This document shows positions 4,928 through 5,121 of a DNA stretch of 5,121 nt, in pieces. The notes below the pieces were generated by a model that was not told where the DNA came from, did not search any database, and worked only from the letters and a program-made list of their open reading frames with translations. Location of the stretch: positions 1 to 5,121 of the forward strand of contig DLAJ01000005.1 of NCBI GenBank assembly GCA_002493905.1, given 5' to 3'. Origin of the DNA: Lachnospiraceae bacterium UBA7050 (lineage in GTDB: Bacteria; Bacillota; Clostridia; Lachnospirales; Lachnospiraceae). Position 1 is the first letter of the stretch, and the number at the start of each line of letters is the position of its first letter. The translations under genes were made by a program, and so were the position numbers.

Positions 4928-5121
4928 AGTCAACCGGATCTTGAGGAATCCCGTATATCGGGAGGCGCTTCAAAAAAATCAGGAAGCGGAAAAGGAAAGG
5001 CGCTACTGTCATCATGACATGGCGCATTTTCTCGATGTCGCGCGGATTGCGATGCTGCTTGCGGCAAAAGAGCAGATTACGGCGGCAAGGGAGCAGCCGC
5101 TTCCGATTTCGGAAGAGAAAG
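4920..5121 (+). CDS. HD-domain protein of folate clusters, N-terminal part (cut by window edge)
   Basis: Sixty-seven residues are visible, starting MERVNRILRNPVYREAL and continuing RRYCHHDMAHFLDVARIAML (28-47). This matches the start of HD-domain (metal-dependent phosphohydrolase) proteins often encoded after folE in clostridial folate clusters. H36 in HFLDVARIA is likely the first metal-binding histidine; the HD pair of the domain should lie past the window edge. The C-H-H-D stretch at 30-33 is an N-terminal family feature, not necessarily the HD motif. ATG 4920 is the only in-frame start after a stop at 4875. Its ribosome site comes from the preceding repeat unit. The exact reaction is not established; a role in removing phosphates from pterin intermediates is a guess from context. 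folP and related genes would be expected downstream. Confidence 0.85.
   Translation, partial: MERVNRILRNPVYREALQKNQEAEKERRYCHHDMAHFLDVARIAMLLAAKEQITAAREQPLPISEEK

Noticed and set aside
4799..5017. 72-codon ORF across the palindrome array and the HD gene start
   Set aside because: It reads the TTGCATGCAA repeats as protein and then shadows the HD gene in another frame.

Overview
The window holds six complete genes and one gene cut by the right edge, all on the + strand. It looks like a Lachnospiraceae-type clostridial chromosome. This is inferred from strong GGAG-type ribosome sites, a moderately GC-rich backbone, the folate gene order and the DUF305 and EamA protein types. No sequence search could be run to confirm it.

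Left part (1-1583): a ten-helix EamA/DMT-type permease (14-889) is followed, after a 118-bp gap, by a cytoplasmic, cysteine-rich, two-copy DUF305 protein (1008-1583). Middle part (1584-3775): a terminator-like inverted repeat has a good extended -10 promoter inside its loop. A leader of about 215 nt follows, carrying a 16-bp tandem repeat (about eight copies), and then folC and folE separated by 22 bp. FolC (folylpolyglutamate/dihydrofolate synthase) and FolE (GTP cyclohydrolase I) act in folate synthesis, FolE at the entry step and FolC at the end.

Right part (3776-5121): next comes a compact element with two near-perfect hairpins and its own ribosome site and ATG. It is followed by a small three-helix membrane protein of unknown function, a strikingly AT-rich GNAT acetyltransferase, an array of five TTGYATGCAA palindromes, and the start of an HD-domain protein. 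The HD protein is of the type that often follows folE in clostridial folate clusters. The membrane protein and acetyltransferase therefore look like insertions into a folate operon that probably continues past the right edge.

The most unusual aspect is the intergenic DNA. Four different short tandem repeats (16, 11, 13 and 14 bp) lie directly in front of start codons. The start-site block of the permease gene (positions 1-23) is also repeated almost exactly at 3790-3812, at the head of the two-hairpin element. No CRISPR array, tRNA, rRNA or transposase gene is visible.
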